Positions 10,489 to 22,834 are shown, numbered from the stretch's first letter. The stretch is DNA of 64,000 nucleotides from Niebla homalea (GCA_019925105.1 JAHGAU010000017.1:744001-808000); one strand, 5' to 3'. Notes: generated by a model not told the origin, from the letters alone. Program-made: numbers and translations.

Positions 10489-11179
10489 ATGGTCTGTGAA
10501 TCCATGAACATAATGATCCAGCTGACCGAAATGTTTGGCTCAGGACCCCCAAGACACCCAACACGCAGAACGAGCATTCATCCTCCAGCATATCCAGAAA
10601 TCTTGCATAGCCCATCGTGTTATGGACCTCAAAGAAGTCCTCCCAGGCTTATGCTCTATTGACGTTCCAATGTTCAATGGACATTTACGAGTTCTCAGGG
10701 ATGAAGGCAAGATCCATATAGAAAGAATCGGACTGACCCACTGGTGTTGGAGCTTTGTGGGGACAGAAAGGCACAAACGTGAGGTTGAGGTAGCCGCCTT
10801 GAACGAGGAGCTGGAGGACGCCCATTTTGCAGTGCAAGAACTGCAGGAGAAGCTCAGAGAAGTAGACATGAGCAAGGTCGAAGAAAAGGGCAGGGCAGAG
10901 CTGGTAGAGCGAAAGGAAGCATTGGATATTGAAGTCCCGAAGCTGAGGGAGGAGCTGCAAAAGCAGATGAAACGTGACCCAGTGCAACTACACAGGCGCC
11001 TGAAGGAAACGGAGCAATTCAAGAAAGCGGCCGTGAGATGGACCAGCAATATTTCGATCTTGGAAGAGTGGCTGGAGAACGCGATGGACGGTCATCCTGA
11101 GAGATTCGAGGAGATGAGAAGAGTAGTGTATGGGCATGAGTACGTGGCGGAGGCTGGCCTGAAAAATCTTGAGGATTGA
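10489..11179 (+). CDS. MND1: Meiotic nuclear division protein 1 (Mnd1)
   Basis: Mnd1 pairs with Hop2 in the nucleus and helps Dmc1/Rad51 strand invasion during meiotic recombination. The frame 10544-11179 shows the family layout: an N-terminal winged-helix domain (about 70 residues) ending in DEGKIHIERIG and a WCWSF strand, a long Leu/Glu/Lys coiled coil (about residues 80-150), and the conserved RWTSNISILEEW segment near the C-terminus. Length (~210 aa) fits. No ATG lies in frame at the point where homology begins. An ATG at 10489-10491 followed at once by a GTCTGT donor, with acceptor GGCTCAG at 10543, would give an intron right after the start codon and restore the N-terminus; this first intron is inferred. 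Confidence 0.85.
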
Positions 11180-12053
11180 GTGACCACAAGAAGACGTTTA
11201 AAACTCTTCACGTCACATGGATGTGCCTCCTCTGGTTTACATGTTGTTTGCACCAGCGCGAGGCAGAATTTGGAGATGGGATTTGCGGATTTCGGTCTAA
11301 AGCAAGACATCGGCAACAAAAGCATGATCTCGCAACTTCGCAAAATCAGTCTAAATCGGTTAATGAGGCCGATGGCTTTACATCTGATGCTGAAGCACAA
11401 GTGAGATGATCTCCTTGGTTGGATCATGGAATGCCGTGCCGCTCTGTGAAATATGCGCTTATGCTGAGATACTCGCCACTGCTAAAAGGGGCTTGGCCGT
11501 ACTTGCGCTAGCGCCATCCAGACTAGCTCCAATCCTCAAGTCCTCCCTACTTTACTTTCCAACGAAGTGATCTTCGACCTCATACACACAAGTGTAGGTT
11601 CACTAGCATCAGCTCGCAGCTCCCAGTCTGTAATTCGCGCATCATATTTAGTAGGATCCGGCCATATATATATGCTCACGAATGATGATGCTGCCTCTTG
11701 CCAATACGCAGCAGCTTGGCTCCAAGGCGCCAATTGGCCAAGGAGCGGGCCCCCAGATTGTATGCCATCCTGACGCTTTTTGAGATCCTAGCATCTTGGT
11801 ATAGATAAACAAGCCTTTTGAGTTATAGCCTCTCAAATTGTTGATCGGCTTGGCTGAATTTGCCAATGCTGTTCAACCATGTGTGGTGGCGAGGTAAGGC
11901 AATATGGGCGGCTATGAAGGGCGAGGACCACTACGAGTACCAGTATATAGAAGTTCACCTACCGTGGTTGGGTCCTTTTTTCCTTACTTTGCAAACAGTG
12001 AGCTTTCAGATATATCCTCCAGGAAAACGCTTGAGCGTCCTCAATCCATCACT
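11180..12053. other. Intergenic region, nothing recognised
   Basis: Short overlapping ORFs without motifs; 3' region of MND1 and promoter of the sugar transporter. Confidence 0.5.
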
Positions 12054-14003
12054 ATGGTTCGCGGTAATCTCAGAGGCTCTAGCTTGAGAGGAGCAATTGC
12101 AGGTGTCTGCGGTGTCGCATTCTTGGTATATCGATTGTCTTCTATGTGCTGTTGGCATGGCTGATCATCTACCAGCTATTTGGCTATGATCAAGGTGTCT
12201 TGGGTGCTGTCATTGGTCTCGAGTCTTTCCGCCGAGACTTCAATGACCCCGATCCTAATCTGGAAGGCATCATCGCTGCCATCTACGATATTGGATGTTT
12301 TGTCGGCGCTGGCGTCGCCTTTATGACAGCTGATCGCCTTGGCCGAAAGGGCAGTATTACTGTGGGAAGCTGGATCATGGTTATCGGTACCATACTGCAG
12401 ACTGTAAGTACCCCCTCAGTCTCCACGATGTTCTTCCTTGCATACCTGAGCAATATCTTAAAGGATCTGAGAGCTGACTTGAGCTTGTGCAGTCATCGAC
12501 AGAGAAGGTTCAGATAATCATTTCCCGTATCATCACTGGTATAGGTAATGGCATGAACACTGTCAACGTCGTGAGTAGCAGTGCTTTCTTTTAGGGCTCT
12601 CGCTTTTCAGCCACAAACATCATTCGCGTTGATCCTGAAGCCCCTCGCTATGATGCGCAATGTCTAACTTGAAGCTCAATAGCCTATCTGGCAAGCTGAA
12701 AGCTTCAAAGCTCATAACAGAGGGGTCAGTCATTACTCCCCAGCATGTCGATAGTCGACTAACTTCTGTAGGCTCTTCTCGTCATTCAAAGTGCTCTGAT
12801 TGCCTTGGGTCACCCTCTCAGTACTTTCATGGGACTTGCTAGTCGCCAAGCGGAACCATCGTCCTTTGGATGGCGGTGGCCAATCGCTTTCCAAGGGGTA
12901 TTCCTGCTCATGATCCTACTCTGCCTACCGTTCCTTCCAGAATCACCTCGCTGGCTCGTACAGCATGACAGGCATGACGAGGCCACCGACTGTTTTGCAC
13001 GCTTGGGCGGCAAGGACTGTACCGTCAATGATCCTCAGATCCTACGTGAAAGGGATGAAGTTATCGTATCCGTCGAAGAGGAGCGTAGGCTCGGTCAAGC
13101 GACTTGGGGTGAAGTCTTTACCGAGGGCAAGAATCGCAACATCTCTCGAGTCTTGTTGGGAGCTGGCCCTTACATGTAAGACTGTCACCTTACCACCTCT
13201 TTCCAGTAATAGAGCTAACGCCAAGGACAGGTTCAATCAATGGTCCGGTATAAACTCACTTGCGTATTTTCTCCCAATTACCTTTGAGCGTAATATCGGT
13301 CTCTCCACCGAGCTCTCGCTCATCATTGCTGGAGTTCTTGGTATTCAGTATTTCTGTGTCTCATGGCTGTGAGTGTCCCCTTGCTACCAAAAATTGTTGA
13401 ATCTGCCTCGACATTGACTAACGCCGATAAAGGCCTTACTTCTTCATGGAGCGTGTTGGCCGGCGCAAGGTCATGATGTCCTCAGCCGCCGCCTGCTCCT
13501 TCTGCATGGTCATGATCAGCATCATGCTCTATCTTGACACATTAGCGACTCAGTGGGTCTTCGTCGCCTTCTGCTTCCTCTTCTTCGACTTCTTCTCCCT
13601 CGGCATCCTCCCCGTATCCTGGATGTACGCTTCCGAGATCATGCCCTTACGCACCCGCAACAAGGGTGTCGCCATCGGCGTTGCCGGTCACTGGATCAGC
13701 AACTTCGTCGTTGTCTATGTGACCCCCACTGCCATCGATAATCTGGGCTACCAGCTGTACATCATCTGGGCCGTGCTGAATGCCAGCTTTGTACCCATCA
13801 CCTGGCTCTTCTACCCCGAGACGGCCAGGCGCAGCTTGGAAGACATGGACGAGGTCTTCCGCAACGAGAGATTCGGACTCACCAAGACTCGAAGCCCCGG
13901 GACTAGGACCAAGGCGCTGCACGACCTCGACGAAGCGGACTTCAAGGGTGCGGATGCCGGCATGAAAGGCGATCCGGCACGAACCCCGCTTGGCGTTTTG
14001 TGA
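12054..14003 (+). CDS. MFS sugar-porter transporter, 510 aa
   Basis: Seven exons (12054-12125, 12176-12403, 12493-12570, 12683-12724, 12772-13175, 13231-13368, 13433-14003) join in phase. The product has the sugar-porter signatures: FGYDQGVLG in TM1, DRLGRKG after TM2, ESFKAHNRG in the fourth exon, PESPRWL in the central loop, ERVGRRK after TM8 and PETARRSLEDMD after TM12. Around TM7 the usual QQ..G.N motif reads QWSGINSLAY. It should be a 12-TM plasma-membrane H+/hexose or related polyol symporter; substrate cannot be told. Length is normal for the family. The start fits because exon 1 ends within TM1. It converges with the kynurenine monooxygenase gene. Confidence 0.88.
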
Positions 14004-14233
14004 GCGATACTCATGGACAGCAAGCTGGTATGAGTCCAAGGTCTCTTTGTGATGTGGAATCACTGGCGGTGTTTGCAAGGGTGAAGGGGGAAACCAGTTG
14101 ATGTGCTTCATACAGTGTCTGATATTTGCGACTGTAGTCTTACTTCCATTTCAACGTCGTAGCTTTCAAGAGGGGAAACATTAATTTCGAATATCTATCT
14201 ATATGTACATCACCTTTCAAGAAAAGTCCCCTC

Positions 14234-16027
14234 TTACTTTACAGATCCCCCCAAAACATGACTCATGAACGGCACCCTCCCCCCACCCCGCCTAAACCCC
14301 ACGAACCCCACAGCGGCAACCCCCAGAACAAGCGCGCCCATCACACCTCCTAAGATCCTTCCCTGCCTCCTCACCTCCGTAATGACCTCCGAGTACCTTT
14401 GATTCTCAAAGCTGACGCGCGTATACTGGGTCCGCCACCCGGTCCAGGGCATCCACACACTCACCGTCTCCTCCATCCACTTCCGGACCTTGTAAACCGG
14501 CGAGCTCACATGGCTGCTCATCTCCCGATAGTTATTGAGCGCGAGGTCGTTGATCGCGTGGGCGTCGGGGACCCGCTGGGCGGTGTACGCGGCCAGCGCC
14601 TCGGACCTCCGAGTCGATCGCTGCTGCTGCTGCTGCTTCTCGGCCTCGACCGAAGGGGATGATGATGATGATGATGATTTGGTGGGGGGAGATGGGGGAT
14701 AGACGCCATGGCGATCCAGGCTTTCGAACAGCACGCGCACGTCCTCGAGACCGGCGTTCATGCCCTGCCCGTAGAATGGGACCATGGCGTGAGCGGCGTC
14801 GCCGACGATGACGACCGAGGAGGCGTAGTGGTGCGGGGAGCATTTGATGGAGATGAGGGGAAGGGGGGGGTTGCGGTTGAATTGGTCGATGAGGTCGTGG
14901 GTCGGGATCAGCGCGGGGGTGACGCCGGGGAAGTGTTGGTCGAAGAATTTGGGTAATCGGGTTGCAGGATCGCTGGAGAGGGGGTCGAAGTGGTCCGCGG
15001 ATGCGAAAAGCGTGCAGGTGAAGGAACCGTCCGAGGAAGGGATGGCGATGAACATGACGGAGTCGGCGGGCCAGATGTGGAGGTGGTTCGGGTCGATGGC
15101 AAAGTCCCCGTCTGGAGTGGTGGGTCGGATGTGGAATTCGCACCATAGTTTGTCGATGTACTCTTGTTGGTAGAAGAGGTTTGCGTACTTCATCAGGTGG
15201 AAGCGAGTGGCGGAATGGGCACCATCGGCCCCAATGACGAGGTCGAAATGGACTTCGATCTCCTTGGGCCGATTCTCTGACGTGACTTTCTGGCCAGGGT
15301 TACGTTGCTCGAACCAGGCGACATTTTGGGCAAAGTTGGCACCTGTGAGTTTATGATTGAAGTGGAGTGTCACGTTCGGCAAGCCCTCAAGAGCATCTAG
15401 CATTCGTTTGTTGAGGCCTGCTCGATCGACGGCTTGGTTGTACTTGGACGAGATGAGTATCAAAGAGGATGGGGAGCAATACGATCAGGGCTTACTCTTC
15501 CATGCGTATCATACGCTTGGGATTCCTCAAACAATTGACCGTCCTTCCCCCTTCCATGAATCATTCGTGAGTGCATGGGGACAGTGTCCTGAAGAACACT
15601 TTCCAGCAGCTCCGTGGAGTTTGCATGTCTCATTGCGTTCAACCCTCGCTCGGCCAGAGCCAGATTGATAGACTTAGTCAAGCCTGCAGGTGCTGTAGCA
15701 ACACTTCTGATATCTGCCCATTGTCAGGACAAGGACAACCCCTGGATTTGCCTCCATTCGCATCACAATTATACGAAGGGATATGGGGAATTGATTGCAT
15801 CGATTTCAATAACAGCAAGAAGTTTCTTATGAACATGAAATGGAAGACAATTTCCCACTCTGAAAGGCCGTTCACCTGAGAAACATTTGCAGTGGAGGGT
15901 ACTTACCATCACGCATTTCGTAGACGTGCACGTCATCTCCTCGCTTGGCTGCATAAAGGGCAGCTAAAGCGCCTACAGGACCGGCCCCACAAATAACGAC
16001 TCTTTGCCGGCCATATGTCTCACTCAT
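14234..16027 (-). CDS. BNA4: Kynurenine 3-monooxygenase
   Basis: FAD enzyme that hydroxylates L-kynurenine to 3-hydroxykynurenine with NADPH and O2, in the kynurenine route from tryptophan to NAD. Exons 16027-15907, 15713-15496 and 15442-14234 give 515 aa. Visible features: FAD-binding GAGPVGA at residues 14-20, family motif [24 protein letters not shown], and the second FAD motif [18 protein letters not shown]. The C-terminus has a hydrophobic helix ([17 protein letters not shown]) then basic residues, consistent with a mitochondrial outer-membrane anchor. Odd points: the first intron is long (193 bases), and a Ser7 plus Gln5 low-complexity insert follows the GMNAG region, encoded by GATGAT and CTGCTG-like runs on the opposite strand. 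The third exon is clearly GC-richer than the others. Confidence 0.9.
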
Positions 16028-16270
16028 ACTACCTACCAAAAATGGAAATTTCTGTTGCCCCAAAAATCAGGAGATATGAAAGAGGAGAAGCAATTCATTG
16101 TTGTGTCAGCCTGCGAAAAGCATTAATGAATAAGAGACCAGATGACGCCATACTTCGAATCCAGCCACGTGACTGGCAGCCGAAGTCGCAACGGTCGCTT
16201 GCAAAGTGGCAAGAAAAGGATGTTTTTTCATGACCAGGCTTGAAATTGAAGAACTTGACACCAACAGTGT

Positions 16271-17437
16271 TTAGGGAGCATCCGCTTTCACGTGCATCCA
16301 CATCCTGGCAACTGCTTCCACGACATCTTCGTCCAAAGGTCCCTTTTCAATGGTGCGTACACCTTCTTCAATGTGCTGAGCTTTGCTTCCTCCGATAATG
16401 ATGCCATCTTCTTCGCCCAGCTGCGAATGATGAGCAAGCCACCGGAGACTGACCTCGGCGACACTCAACCCTTTCGGTCGAACAAATTCATGCAATGCTT
16501 TGACTGCCTCGTTCATAGTCGGCTTCTGATACCAAGCTTGGTGCTGAGGATATTTGAATCCGCTCTCAAAGCGACTGCCCGTTGTGATGCCCTGCGAGGG
16601 CAAACCCGTCAAGAAGCCGCCTGCTAAAGGACTGAATGCGTTGAAGTCTAATTTGTGCTTGCGTAACATGGAGAGGAAGCCGTTCTCTGCATTGCGGCAG
16701 AGCGCATTATATTGGCCTTGGTACACTGTGGGCTTAACCCAGCCTCGAGCCTCACTCACGGCCACCCAATCTTCTATTTGCTTGGTGGCAAAATTGGAGA
16801 AACCAAGCTGGCAGGTGCTTCAGTGTTGGCCATTGACCAGCGAGCAGTGCACGTCAATGATTGAGTTACCTCTTTGAAGACACCCCTTCGGTAGAGTTCG
16901 TCAAAAGCTGCTGCTGACTCCTCTATCGGAGTCACAGGATCAGCCGCATGACAGTGAAGCACATTGACCTAGGTAAAAGACTTAGCAAGGTACGAGGTGA
17001 GACACTGAGCGTTGGAGCTTCACATGATTGACTCCGAGTGCGTTGAAGCTTTGTTCTACACTGGCTAGGATATTCTCCCGGCTGAGACAGCCCGCAAGCC
17101 CTTCCTTAGGCTCAATCAGTGTTTTGGTGTCGATGGCAAATTGATCAGGGGCCCTGCTCCATCCCAAGTATTCTTCTGAGCGGCCTGGATATGCAGGTGG
17201 ATACCGACGAGCTGTATCTATACGCTTGATGCCAAGCTTTTCAAGACAAGAAAGGAGAGCTTTTGTTTGCTCGAGAGTGGTGTAAGAGAAACCGACATTG
17301 GCAGAGCCAAAGATGATGTTAGGGGGCCTCATCCTTCGCGAAAAATCGCTCAGAAGAGTAGGACGAACAGGAATAGAGTGCCCATGAAGAAGAACGAGCT
17401 TTTTAGGACGAGCTGGCAACATCATCTCGGAAGGCAT
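16271..17437 (-). CDS. Aldo/keto reductase, AKR7 (aflatoxin-aldehyde reductase) type
   Basis: Cytosolic-type NADPH-dependent reductase of aldehydes. Exons 17437-17024, 16968-16870 and 16807-16271 join in phase 0. The catalytic tetrad is readable: Asp and Tyr in IDTARRY, Lys in IDTKTL, His in VLHCHAAD. NADP-binding end: GIIIGGSKAQHIEEG. Two starts are possible. The family begins near the ATG at 17332 (MRPPNIIFGSANVG, 314 aa); the upstream ATG at 17437 adds 35 residues rich in Arg, Lys and Pro, which could be an organelle signal or untranslated (349 aa total). The gene follows BNA4's promoter on the same strand with a ~240-base gap; no functional link is evident. Confidence 0.82.
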
Positions 17438-18331
17438 GGCGTCCGAGCCGGATGGGGGTGCTTCCTTTGCTTACCGTTGAAAGGAAATTTTGCGATGACC
17501 CTCTCGACTTGCTTCGGGAACGGAAGCTCCCACTCCCACTCCTGAGGTTTGTGTCTGGAATTTGAAAATATAGCGAGGTGTTCTAATGTTTCAATCTGCA
17601 TAGGAAATACATTATATACTTAATAACCTAACTTTGGCAACATCATACTACTATCAAGTCACCCTTAACCAGTAAAGACCAAGTCAGAACACATGTATGT
17701 AGCTGTATCGCCTTAGGAAGAAGGGAACATCAGATTTTGACACATACTTTCATACAACATTGTATCGCATTGACAGCTGCGTAATTGTTTGCCCAAAGCG
17801 ATAGGGGGGATTTCCAGAGAATGCTTTTCTCAGAGACCAACGATTGAACATTTACCATATGTATAAGGCATCATATTGTGACAGGCAAGCTTGTTCTGAG
17901 GTCGGAATATTTGGGAGTACGTCAGGTGACAATGCCCTCGATCCGCATATCGTTGAATCCATGGCCGACTACTTCACATGGGGGAGGAAAATGAATGTGG
18001 GTACATGTCATGTGCATTATTGAGTGGCTCTATGGATGATCATGAGGGAAGACAAAATCCTATCTACGGATTACCTGCAGGAAATACCTAGCTCTACTGA
18101 GATCTACGGTCGGATGCTCTATTATACACGTGTCATGCAAGTGTCTTGGCAAGGCCTCAATAATACTCCATGCTGGGCAACACTCCTACATCTAGGTTGA
18201 CATAGGTGGACGTTTCAGTCAATTGCAAGATTTATTCAGCTTTGAAGCACACACAAACTATCCCACATACTTCCCGGAGTGGTACCCTTTCATATCGTCA
18301 AACCCTGAGATTCAGAAGCAGGCTTACGAAG
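17438..18331. other. Intergenic region, nothing recognised
   Basis: AT-rich ~0.9 kb between two divergent genes (AKR leftward, MAP1 rightward); no ORF with recognisable features. Confidence 0.55.
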
Positions 18332-19540
18332 ATGAGGGAAGTGGAAACCAAGGAGGGTAAATGTGCAGGTGTCGACTGTGGAAATGTCGCGGGGTCTTTG
18401 AAATGCCCAAGTTGCCTCAAGCTCGGAAAAGAGATATCCTTCTGCTCTCAAGACTGTTTCAAGAGGAGCTGGTCAGAACACAAAGCAGTACACAAATCAT
18501 CATCCACGGCCCTCTACAATCCTTTCCCTAAGTATGCCTACACTGGACCTTTGAGACCTATCTACCCTTTGTCGCCGCGGAGAGACGTCCCGGACTCCAT
18601 ACCCCATCCCACGTGGGCGTCAGATGGCGATCCCAAGTACAAGTGGGCAACCAAGAACAACATTGCCATCTTGGACAAGAAGCAGCAGGATGGCATGCGC
18701 AAAGTCTGCAGGTTAGGAAGAGAAGTCCTCGATATTGCCGCCAGAGAGGTCAAGCCTGGCGTGACCACAGAGCACCTTGATGAGGTCGTTCATAATGCCT
18801 GCATTGAGCGGAAGGTAAGTCTGGTCTTCACGTAATCTGGTTGCATGCTAATGGGGTAGTCATACCCTTCGCCACTTAATTACTACCATTATCCCAAATC
18901 CCTCTGCACCTCAGTCAACGAAGTCATCTGCCATGGCATCCCCGACCAACGAATGCTCCTTGAAGGCGATATCATCAATCTTGATGTTTCATTATACCAT
19001 GAGGGATTCCATGGCGACCTCAATGAAACCTATTACGTGGGGGCGAAATCCTCCGCCAATCCCGACAATGTTCGCGTAGTTGAGGCGGCAAGAGAGTGCC
19101 TGGATGAGGCCATCAAAATTGTCAAGCCGGGTATGGCGTTCAAGGCTCCGGGCAACGTGATCGAAAAGCATGCCAAGTCCAAGAAATGCAGTGTGATCAC
19201 AACCTACTGCGGCCATGGCATTAATATGCTCTTCCATCCCGCACCAAACATCCCACACTACGCCAAGAACAAGGCCGTCGGTATTGCAAAGCCTGGCATG
19301 ACCTTCACCATAGAGCCCATGATTAGCCTGGGAACGTACAGGGACAAGACCTGGCCGGATGAATGGACAAGCGTCACTCAGGATGGCTCAAGGACGGCCC
19401 AATTTGAGCACACATTGCTAGCCACCGAAGACGGCTGCGAGATACTAACAGCGAGAAATGAGGATTCACCGGGCGGTCCAGTACAGATGCCAGAGCCCAT
19501 AATCGACCAAGAGGAAAGTCCGGCCAAACAAGATGTATAA
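18332..19540 (+). CDS. MAP1: Methionine aminopeptidase 1
   Basis: Removes the initiator Met from nascent proteins on cytosolic ribosomes. Exons 18332-18814 and 18860-19540 give 387 aa. The N-terminal zinc-finger region (residues ~10-55, a C6H2 MYND-like set starting CAGVDCGN and ending SEHKAVH) is that of eukaryotic type I enzymes and mediates ribosome contact. The catalytic domain shows the five metal ligands: Asp in NLDVS, Asp in HGDLNETY, His in the NIPHYA segment, Glu in TIEPMI and Glu in QFEHTLL. Start: the ATG at 18332 puts the finger close to the N-terminus as in homologues; the frame is open upstream without homology. The C-terminus has a short acidic Pro-rich tail. Confidence 0.92.
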
Positions 19541-20610
19541 AAACGACCCTGACTTGCAATGAATGATGAGACAAAGGACAGAAGCTTATGATGTATCTAC
19601 AAGGACAAGACGTGCAACAGTCCAACCCCTTTGGCGATATTTCCTTGCGGAAAAACGGTCATTCCCGAACACGTCATATTCATATCTATTCTGGATGGCT
19701 GTACTGTGCTGAAGACTTTGGCATTGGCTCGGTGAAATCGTTACCACTGGACAGTGGAGCTCTGACTCCTTCTGCCAATTGCATCGGCTGTGCGCAGATT
19801 TTGTTGAGACCGAGAGCGATTGAAGCCTTCAAGCCTATTCTGTTTCCTCTTCTTGTTCAGGCTCGAATCTTCTGATGACCTTGGGTTTCAAGTGTCTATC
19901 AAGGAGCAAGTGGAAGATGAAGCGGGTAGAAAAAAGACACCCGATATGTTATCCGTCTGTACAATTTCTCAGGCCCAATTGTCGCTTTGCGCTTAGCTCA
20001 GCATCTCTCTATCACTCATGCATCAGAGCGAGATTTTTGCTTTCACCGTTTCGATTACCATGAAATCTTTTGAACTTTATGTGAATAGTAGTCAGACAAG
20101 ACTTTCAAGACGGCAGTACAGTGGCGGTCAAAAGATTTCCATTTTTCGACGCTGGAAGGATTTTATTATCTACTTTGGGACTTTGTCAACAGATGAAATG
20201 ATTCTAGGTGTATTCTTCCCGCGTTTCAATCTTTTGCGAAATCTATCAGAAGCGTTAAATTGTGAAGGGAGAATATCTGCAGTACATCAATCGCAGAAAC
20301 ATGCCCCCCTTTTCCGAGGGCAGACAATCAAGTTTTCGAATCAACGTAAGTTTCAGTGCGCCGGGAACTGTTCGGAACAGGACTGCTGGTGGCAGATATT
20401 GAAGTATGACAATCCTCAATTGGTGACTGTAAAGAGAGACTAACTACAGAGCTCGATTTTCATTCTGAGCTTTGTGCACAACTATTCAATTTGGTCTCTC
20501 CTATTGTCACAAAATTGTGCTTGACTTCCTCTACTCATCACCTTGGCATTGTCTTATTGATCTGCTCAGCGATTTGTCTCACACTTTTCCTTGATCATAA
20601 CCATCTCGAA
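19541..20610. other. No confident gene (~1.1 kb)
   Basis: The longest frame, 20018-20443 plus (141 codons), encodes a Cys/Trp-containing C-terminus (CAGNCSEQDCWWQIL) but has no recognised domain, no start context and no splice partner. I do not call it. Confidence 0.4.
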
Positions 20611-21456
20611 TTATTCCTCTAGTGTGGAAAAATTGTCAAACTGTTCACTCTCGCAACTGACCACCTCTTCTTGTTTGTCATACATGAATCTGCAGGCTGC
20701 GTCTGCCATAGCGGTTGATACGGTGCTACGGAATTCGTCAATCTCATCAAAGCACTCTTGATACCTTGCAAACGCTGGCCTCGGCTTCATCGTGAAAGAC
20801 ATTGACATCTCTAGCATCAAGAGCTTCCACAGCCTGTTATTGGTGCCAATCCGATCAAAGACACCAAATATCGTGCCTGGCGTAATTGGAGTTATGAACC
20901 CAATGTTCCTTGTTCGTTGCAAGACCTTCTCTAGATCTCGCAGCACAGATAATATGAGCAGATCAACGTGGAGCTTTTCGACGATCAGCCAGGTTCGACA
21001 AAGCAGTTTGCAGACCTCGACTCTGTCCCTGCGCCCGGTGCTGCCGTAATTGTCTAAAGCAATCGGCAAGTTGTACTTCTCTAAGTAAACGCGGGGTCAG
21101 CATTGCCTGGTACGATATGACACGCCCGAGACATCGACGAAACCGGGGTAGATCGCGGAGCCATTATTGCTCGACACCATACAAAATTCCCAAACCATCA
21201 ATAAAGTTGGAAGAAACGCCTCTGAGATATACTTACCAGTATGGATCCAATTGGCAATAAGTCCAAAGACCGACGGAAGATCGTCCGGGAGTCGCAGGAC
21301 GAGCTGATCTGATTTATCCTCATACTCAACGAGGAGTGGGAGTATGTCTGAGTAATAACGCAGCAAGAGGTAGGGGAGGATGAAGGTTTGAGATTGCTCT
21401 CCCGATCCTACGACCACGGTCAAGGCTCGACCTTTCATGAGCCTGAGCAAAGTCAT
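20611..21456 (-). CDS. BTB/POZ-domain protein, 229 aa
   Basis: Exons 21456-21237 and 21080-20611 are joined in phase by a GTAAGT..CTTAG intron of 156 bases. Residues ~9-80 look like a fungal BTB domain: a variable start (RALTVVVGSGEQSQTF), a strand and helix corresponding to the V..HK.VL..S..F region (LPYLLLRYYSDILPLL), LRLPDDLPSVFGLIANWIHTG and the following EKYNLPIALDNYG helix. BTB domains mediate dimerisation and often link to Cullin3; here no other domain is recognised and the rest is helical with an acidic C-terminus. Partners are unknown. An additional 5' exon cannot be excluded. Confidence 0.6.
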
Positions 21457-21855
21457 CAGCGAACCCTCACATACGTTTCGTCAAACATGGGGCTGGGTGG
21501 GTCCCTTACTCGATATGTCTCTCCGACTGACATGTGATGCCCATTGCTGCAAAATCCGGGAGCTCGGGCAAAGGCCGGGTCGCTGGCAGCTCAGCGGAAG
21601 GTGGCGACTGAGGTCGTGCAGGCTTTGTGCCGAGGACATACTTCACAATGTTTGCCATACTTTTTTTTCAAAAATGTAGTCAACTTTTTCTCGAAGGTGG
21701 AGTGGTGAAAGAAGTGAACGAGGTAGGGAGTATGTCCAAGACAGCATGAGACACCATATCAGCTTCCTGTGTCGAACAGAAATGGTGTCATCAAAATGAA
21801 CAAAACCTTGTGTCGCTACAACCAGGGTATCAACAACAATGACATACTGCCTATG

Positions 21856-22200
21856 TGTCAAGGATCCAGCCTTGGCAATACCAGCAATGATACCACCCAT
21901 GTCATGGCAACACCTTTACAAGATCAACACACCGTTGCAAGCTTGGACTTGACATTACGAAGTACCTACAAAAACCTCACCGATCCTTTGACTGCAAGAT
22001 CCCTCTGCAAAGAAGGAAAGAAGAGAGCGGAGAGGGAAAAGCCCTATATACCCCATCAGTGACACCTTTGTCGCATCTTGTGAGCCCGGTATTAGGAGGT
22101 TCATCAAGTGTCAAGCTTGCAACGGTGTGTTGAGCTTGTAAAGGTATTGCCATGACATGGGTGGTATCATTGCTAGTGTTGCAAGGCTGGATCCTTGACA
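21856..22200. repeat. Inverted-repeat (foldback) element, 90-bp arms
   Basis: Bases 21856-21945 recur in reverse complement at 22112-22200, with about four mismatches and one indel; most differences are C/T or G/A. The arms begin TGTCAAGGATCCAGCCTTG and are separated by ~166 bases without a credible ORF. The structure can fold into one long hairpin. It may be a foldback MITE or a hairpin-RNA locus; flanks share TATG on each side but a target duplication is not clean. Confidence 0.8.
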
Positions 22201-22834
22201 GTATGAGATCTTCTTACGTACGTTGAGAGCACTTTGAGATCACACTAAGGCGGGCAATACACGGGCTTCTTCTATCTAGATGCTCATTCATAGAAAATTC
22301 TTGATCGACGATGTGATGAGGTGAATCTAGCGTGCTCCTGGATTCTGCAGATCCTTCTGAGCTGCTCTGTAATATTGAAGGATATCATCATTTATAAGAT
22401 CGCCTGAGCGTGTTCATTGGTCTGGGATGTTGCAGCAAGAGCCAGCGAACGCATTTCTTTTTTTGCTAGGATAATACAAAACCATCAAACTTGGAATAGG
22501 GAGGTCCCTGACACACTGCCTTCGATTTCCCTGCCCTCCATTTCCCTTCGCGCAGAACTAGATTGCCAATACCTACTGCGGTTCACACTCTCTTCCACCA
22601 CAGTGGCGTTGAAGTCGATAGAGATCCCAGATAGGAAATTTAGCCGAGGTCAGAGCCTTTAGGATTGAAGAACTTCCAATTCTCCCATTTCTATGTCCTC
22701 CAGATCCACTCCAAAACCCATTACCAATTGAAAACCCGCAAACTTCTGCGCCAACTTCCAAACGTTGATTAATCTCCCCAACCAGGCGTCCCCTCCCTCA
22801 CTGAAAGACGAAGAACAAAGCCCCACCACCAACC
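22201..22834. other. Intergenic region upstream of nudC
   Basis: No gene seen; the last ~250 bases are C/T-rich near the start codon, as usual in fungal promoters. Confidence 0.5.

Noticed and set aside
12054..14003. Frameshifted or broken sugar transporter
   Set aside because: All apparent stops fall inside six introns with GT..AG ends, and the seven exons join in phase to a normal-length protein.
14234..17437. Secondary-metabolite cluster around BNA4, the AKR and the sugar transporter
   Set aside because: No synthase, P450 or pathway regulator is near; the neighbours look unrelated.
20018..20443. 141-codon ORF with Cys/Trp-rich end
   Set aside because: No start context, domain or coding signature strong enough to call a gene.
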